Below are positions 33,350-37,196 of a stretch of DNA of 37,196 bases, in pieces. Under the pieces are notes generated by a model. The model was given only the letters and a program-made list of their open reading frames with translations, searched no databases and was not told the DNA's origin. The stretch's first letter is position 1. Each line of letters begins with the position of its first letter. A program made the position numbers and the translations under genes. Source of the stretch: CAYHHI01 sp964356335 (lineage in GTDB: Bacteria; Arandabacterota; Arandabacteria; Arandabacterales; Arandabacteraceae); contig CAYHHI010000031.1 of NCBI GenBank assembly GCA_964356335.1, positions 1 to 37,196 of the forward strand, written 5' to 3'.

Positions 33350-34043
33350 GGATGTCGACGAGGTAGTGCTTGAATGCCGCGGACTTGAGAAGGCTTATGT
33401 CTCGGGTACGGAGACCATAAGGATCTTGAAAGGCACCGATCTTGACCTTCACAGGGGCGAGATCCTGGCTATTGTAGGCCCATCGGGTGTCGGCAAGAGC
33501 ACGCTTCTCCACGTCCTGGGGGCGCTGGATAAGCCGGATGGGGGGCGGGTTGTCGTGGATGGGGTCGACGTTTTTTCGCTTGGGGACGACAAGATCGCTA
33601 GATTCCGCAACTCCAGGTTCGGATTTGTGTTTCAATTTCATCATCTGCTTCCGGAGCTGACGGCGCTGGAGAACGTTATGATGCCTTGCCTGATCGCCGG
33701 TCTCGATATGCAGGAGAGCCTGGAACGGGCCAGACATATGCTTGTCGATGAGACAGGCCTGGTTGGCAGGCTTGACCACAGACCGCGGGAGCTATCTGGA
33801 GGTGAACAGCAGCGCGTGGCTGTGGCGCGCGCGCTGGTGATGAAGCCGGCAGTGGTTCTGGCTGATGAACCCTCGGGCAACCTCGACCCTGAAAGCAGCG
33901 TGGCCCTGAACCACCTGATCTGGAGCCTGAGGGACCGCCACGGCCAGAGCTTCGTGATTGTTACGCACAACATGGAGATTGCCAGCAGGGCTGACCGGGC
34001 ATTAAAACTATTTGACGGCGTCCTGGAAGCGATTAAGATATAG
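33342..34043 (+). CDS. lolD: Lipoprotein-releasing ABC ATPase
   Basis: This protein has 233 residues. Walker A is GPSGVGKST, the signature is LSGGEQQRVAVARAL and Walker B is VVLADEPSGNLD, followed by the switch His in IVTHNM. QFHHLLPELTALENVMMPC is the characteristic LolD/MacB Q-loop region. It powers the permease encoded immediately upstream to pass lipoproteins to LolA. It lies between that gene and mcsA. Confidence 0.94.
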   Translation: MSRDVDEVVLECRGLEKAYVSGTETIRILKGTDLDLHRGEILAIVGPSGVGKSTLLHVLGALDKPDGGRVVVDGVDVFSLGDDKIARFRNSRFGFVFQFHHLLPELTALENVMMPCLIAGLDMQESLERARHMLVDETGLVGRLDHRPRELSGGEQQRVAVARALVMKPAVVLADEPSGNLDPESSVALNHLIWSLRDRHGQSFVIVTHNMEIASRADRALKLFDGVLEAIKI

Positions 34044-34066
34044 TTGGTGAAAGAGGAGACTGCAAA

Positions 34067-34564
34067 ATGCTTTGTGACGATTGTGGCAAGGAAATAGCCA
34101 AAGTTCACTACAAAGAGATCAAAGACGACAAGACCATCGAATACAACCTCTGCGAGAAGTGCGCCGTGGAGAAGGGCCTCCACCTGTCACCGAAGAAGCA
34201 TGTCTTCTCGATTTCGAACATACTTGCCGGGATGGCTGAGGAGGTCGGATCTGCAACCGTAAAATGTCAGGGATGCGGCCTCACATATGCTGAGTTCCGT
34301 GAAACCGGACGGCTGGGATGTTCGGACTGTTACAGCGCTTTCAAGGAGCAGCTCAGGCCGCTGCTGAGAAGAATACATGGCTCAAACGTTCACATCGGGA
34401 AGAGCCCGCGTTCGAGTGAGGGCATGCTGGAAAAGATACGGGAAATTGAAGACCTCAAGGTTGCCCTCCGGCTTGCGGTCGAGAAGGAGGATTTTGAGAA
34501 AGCGGCTGAGATACGCGACAGGATAAAGCAGCTTGAGACCAAGGCGGAGGGCGGCGCCTCGTGA
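34067..34564 (+). CDS. mcsA: McsA: zinc-binding activator of arginine kinase McsB
   Basis: This protein has 165 residues. Four CxxC motifs appear in order: CDDC near the N-terminus, CEKC, CQGC and CSDC, giving two zinc sites. The C-terminal UvrB/UvrC motif is DLKVALRLAVEKEDFEKAAEIRDRIKQLE. This matches McsA, which binds and activates McsB and links it to ClpC. GAGGAG precedes the ATG. The mcsB GTG start overlaps its stop by 4 bases. Confidence 0.92.
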   Translation: MLCDDCGKEIAKVHYKEIKDDKTIEYNLCEKCAVEKGLHLSPKKHVFSISNILAGMAEEVGSATVKCQGCGLTYAEFRETGRLGCSDCYSAFKEQLRPLLRRIHGSNVHIGKSPRSSEGMLEKIREIEDLKVALRLAVEKEDFEKAAEIRDRIKQLETKAEGGAS

Positions 34565-35634
34565 CCATCAAGGAGATGTCCAAGATCCCGAGTCCATGGC
34601 TTGATGCCGCCGGAGGACACAGCGAGTCCGTCGTTAGCAGCCGAGTAAGGCTTGCGCGGAACATAAGCGGTATCCCTTTCGCACACCGGGCAACGCCCAA
34701 GGACCTCGAGGGTTCCCTGGCGATGGCAAGACAGGCAATCGAGGCCTCGGCCACACTGGCGACCGGGACGTTCATGGTGATGAGTGAGCTCGACGATCTT
34801 GATAGACAGTTCCTTGTGGAGAGACACCTCGTAAGCCAGGAGCATGCGGAGAAGTCCCCGACGCGCGCGGTCGCAGTCGGTGACAATGAGATCGTGAGTG
34901 TGATGGTAAATGAGGAAGATCATCTCAGGCTTCAGGCGATTCAATCAGGGTTTCAGGTGACGGATGCCTGGAGGCTCCTGGAGCGGCTCGACCACGAACT
35001 AGATGAGCACCTGCCCTATGCATTCTCTTGTGAGTGGGGCTATCTGTCGGCCTGCCCCACCAACACGGGAACCGGCCTTCGCGCCTCGATGCTGGTGCAT
35101 CTTCCCGCTCTTGTGCTCACAGGCCAGATAAACAAGGTACTGCATGGCATAAGCCAGATGGGGCTTGCCGTGAGAGGTTTTTACGGTGAAGGCAGCGATG
35201 TGATGGGTAACCTCTTCCAGGTGTCCAACCGCACTGCCCTCGGGATATCCGAGCTTGATATAATCCAGAGCCTCGAGAAGGTCGTGAGGCAGGTACTCGA
35301 TTATGAAGCCCAGGCAAGGCAGATTTTGTTAAGGGATGCCCATTCTCAGATCGAAGATAAGGTATGGAGGGCATACGGCATCCTGAAGTATTGCAGGAAG
35401 GTGACATCGCAGGAAGTGATGTCCCTGAGCTCGGCCGTACGGCTGGGAAAGTCTTTGGGAGTAATTGAAAGCATCTCGTCCGCGGGTCTAAACAACCTGC
35501 TCCTAATGAGCCAGCCGGCCCATCTACAGAAGCGTTTTGACAAGGAGATGGACCCGGCCGAGAGAGACATTGTGCGGGCGGACATGGTGCGCAAGATACT
35601 GGCCGAAGAGGAAGCCCGAACCAGTGCCGGATAA
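34561..35634 (+). CDS. mcsB: Protein-arginine kinase McsB
   Basis: This protein has 357 residues, starting at a GTG. The phosphagen-kinase fold is clear: SSRVRLARNISGIPFA, NEEDHLRLQ, SACPTNTGTGLRASMLVHL with the active Cys, and RGFYGEGSDVMGNLFQVSNR. McsB phosphorylates arginines on misfolded proteins, marking them for ClpC. The N-terminal substrate-binding domain of creatine kinase is absent, as expected for McsB. It lies between mcsA and clpC. The Gram-positive repressor gene ctsR is not upstream; lol genes are. Confidence 0.93.
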   Translation: MTIKEMSKIPSPWLDAAGGHSESVVSSRVRLARNISGIPFAHRATPKDLEGSLAMARQAIEASATLATGTFMVMSELDDLDRQFLVERHLVSQEHAEKSPTRAVAVGDNEIVSVMVNEEDHLRLQAIQSGFQVTDAWRLLERLDHELDEHLPYAFSCEWGYLSACPTNTGTGLRASMLVHLPALVLTGQINKVLHGISQMGLAVRGFYGEGSDVMGNLFQVSNRTALGISELDIIQSLEKVVRQVLDYEAQARQILLRDAHSQIEDKVWRAYGILKYCRKVTSQEVMSLSSAVRLGKSLGVIESISSAGLNNLLLMSQPAHLQKRFDKEMDPAERDIVRADMVRKILAEEEARTSAG

Positions 35635-35660
35635 GCAACCTTGCCGAGGGAGGTAATCCG

Positions 35661-37196
35661 ATGCAGGACAAGTTCACCGACAGAGTAAGAAGAGTGATGT
35701 TTCTTGCACGCGAAGAGGCTGCAAGATTGCATCATGACTACATAGGGACCGAGCACCTGCTGCTGGGAATAATAAGAGAGGGAGAGGGACTGGCTGCGGC
35801 CATTCTCACCAATCTCGGACTCGACCTCGACGTTTTGAGGCGCACCATCGAGAGCATGGTGCCGGCGTCCAGCGGCTCGGTGACAATTGGAGAGATACCC
35901 TTTACGCCGAGGGCCAAGCACGTGCTTGAGCTGTCGGTCGATGAAGCGAAACTCCTTGGTCACAACTATGTAGGCACGGAGCATCTGCTGCTTGGGCTTA
36001 TCAGAGAGGGTGATGGGATCGCCGCGCGGGTGCTCATGGAGTTCGGTGCTGACAAGAAGAAGGTGAGGGACGAGACGCTGAGGCTCTTGGGCGGCTCTCC
36101 GCGCTCGCATAAGGGCGGGAAGCATGAGGCCAAGACTGAGACGCCTGCCCTTGACCAGTTCGGCAGGGATCTGAGCGAGCTGGCGCGGCAGGGTAAGCTC
36201 GACCCGGTGATCGGCAGAGAAGTCGAAATCGAACGCGTGATCCAGGTGCTGTGCCGGAGAAAAAAGAACAACCCTGTCCTGATCGGTGAGCCGGGGGTAG
36301 GGAAGACAGCCATAGTGGAGAGCCTCGCCACCAAGATCGTTGAGAATAAGGTCCCCGAGATCCTGAGAAGCATGCGCGTGGTGGCGATCGACCTGGCCGC
36401 TATCGTGGCGGGCACCAAGTACCGTGGTCAGTTCGAGGAGCGCCTCAAAGCCATAATAAACGAGATAAGAGAGGCCCATAATGTGATTGTCTTCATCGAT
36501 GAGCTGCACACCATAGTGGGTGCGGGCGGCGCCGAGGGCGCAATAGATGCGTCCAACATGCTTAAGCCGGCGCTTGCAAGAGGGGAACTCCAGTGCATCG
36601 GAGCCACCACGCTGGATGAATACCGCAAGTACATCGAAAAGGATGCCGCTTTGGAGAGGCGCTTTGCGCCGGTGCTGGTAGCGGAACCTACCGTGGAAGA
36701 TACCATCGAAATCCTGAAGGGAATCCGGGGGCGCTACGAGGAGCACCACAAGCTCACTATCAGCGACGAAGCTTTAAAGGCCTGTGCCGAGCATTCGGCC
36801 CGCTTCATACCGGACCGCTTCTTGCCGGATAAGGCCATTGATATCATGGACGAAGCTTCTTCGCGAGTCAGGATCAAGCGGGGCATGGTGCCGGTTGACC
36901 TGTCGGAACTCAGGAAGGCGCGGGAAAGTGTGCGCCGGGACAAGGATAACGCCATTTCCTCCCAGCAGTATGACCTGGCGGCGGAACTCCGGGACCGCGA
37001 GGTTCACCTGATGGAAAAGCTGAAGCCTATGGAGCAGGAATGGCAGACGGAGCAGAGCAAGAAAGAAAAACCGGAGGTTACCGAAGAAGATATTGCCCAG
37101 GTGGTGAGCATGTGGACGGGTATTCCTATGGTGCGCTTGACGCAGGACGAGTCCAGCCGCCTGCTTGGGATGGAAGAAGCCCTGCACAAGCGGATT
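35661..37196 (+). CDS. clpC: ATP-dependent Clp ATPase ClpC, 3' end cut by window edge
   Basis: The frame is open for 512 codons from ATG 35661 (GAGGGAGG upstream) to the window end, so the second half is missing. Two N-terminal Clp_N repeats (both with YIGTEHLLLG or YVGTEHLLLG) sit at about residues 1-145. They are followed by the first AAA+ module, with Walker A GEPGVGKTA, Walker B VIVFIDEL, GAGGAEGAIDASNML and the arginine-finger region LERRFAPVLV. The middle coiled coil contains a UvrB/C-type motif (DNAISSQQYDLAAELRDRE), typical of ClpC, and the second ATPase module begins at the edge. ClpC unfolds arginine-phosphorylated substrates for ClpP. Confidence 0.95.
   Translation, partial: MQDKFTDRVRRVMFLAREEAARLHHDYIGTEHLLLGIIREGEGLAAAILTNLGLDLDVLRRTIESMVPASSGSVTIGEIPFTPRAKHVLELSVDEAKLLGHNYVGTEHLLLGLIREGDGIAARVLMEFGADKKKVRDETLRLLGGSPRSHKGGKHEAKTETPALDQFGRDLSELARQGKLDPVIGREVEIERVIQVLCRRKKNNPVLIGEPGVGKTAIVESLATKIVENKVPEILRSMRVVAIDLAAIVAGTKYRGQFEERLKAIINEIREAHNVIVFIDELHTIVGAGGAEGAIDASNMLKPALARGELQCIGATTLDEYRKYIEKDAALERRFAPVLVAEPTVEDTIEILKGIRGRYEEHHKLTISDEALKACAEHSARFIPDRFLPDKAIDIMDEASSRVRIKRGMVPVDLSELRKARESVRRDKDNAISSQQYDLAAELRDREVHLMEKLKPMEQEWQTEQSKKEKPEVTEEDIAQVVSMWTGIPMVRLTQDESSRLLGMEEALHKRI

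Noticed and set aside
35346..36749. Minus-strand frame of 467 residues
   Set aside because: It spans the end of mcsB and the start of clpC on the opposite strand. Both are certain genes, so this is a shadow.

Overview
The window looks like a chromosomal segment from an uncultured Gram-negative bacterium, probably of the FCB-type candidate phyla (Eisenbacteria, Krumholzibacteria, Zixibacteria or WOR-3-like). This placement is an inference. It rests on lipoproteins with Lol export genes, a phenylalanine-terminated outer-membrane barrel, kinesin-light-chain-type TPR/CHAT proteins, Ser/Thr kinases fused to TolB/FlgO-like and TPR regions, and a McsA-McsB-ClpC cluster beside Lol genes. No rRNA or other decisive marker is present.

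Layout. (1) 1-9960 is an accessory-looking region. It holds the 5' part of a secreted Cys-rich protein on the minus strand, a long non-coding stretch with one copy of a divergent repeat, a secreted TPR-CHAT protease-like gene that carries a frameshift, and two tandem paralogous kinase-TolB-TPR genes, each with its own promoter. The second copy of the repeat starts 5 bases after the first kinase. (2) A minus-strand unit contains a CxxCH lipoprotein, an OmpP1/FadL-like barrel and tRNA-Arg(CCG), behind a good promoter at 11928-11957. (3) 12046-15444 is an envelope-stress-like operon: a lipoprotein, an ECF sigma factor, a membrane anti-sigma factor and an HtrA-like protein whose catalytic His and Ser are both replaced. 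(4) 15562-25618 is a long core run: Xaa-Pro peptidase, EF-P, AccB, PilT, AccC, ComB, ThiD2-like, ThiE, FtsK and RimO, starting from a strong promoter at 15562-15590. (5) 25672-26181 holds a single-domain response regulator with its own promoter and a strong intrinsic terminator. (6) 26194-37196 is a second tightly packed core run: PolA, CoaE, RF2, LysS, LolCE, LolD, McsA, McsB and ClpC. Many of its genes overlap by a few bases, and ClpC is cut by the window end.

Three corrections to a simple ORF reading matter. The gene at 1-666 is real although it has no stop inside the window. prfB starts at 29552 and is completed through a programmed +1 frameshift at a CTT-TGA-C site (29618-29624). The TPR-CHAT gene really starts at 1416, with a signal peptide, and changes frame near 1606-1609. 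The best candidates for new biology are the TPR-CHAT plus twin-kinase region with its repeat remnants, the inactive HtrA in the sigma/anti-sigma operon, and arginine-phosphorylation quality control (McsAB-ClpC) downstream of Lol genes without ctsR.
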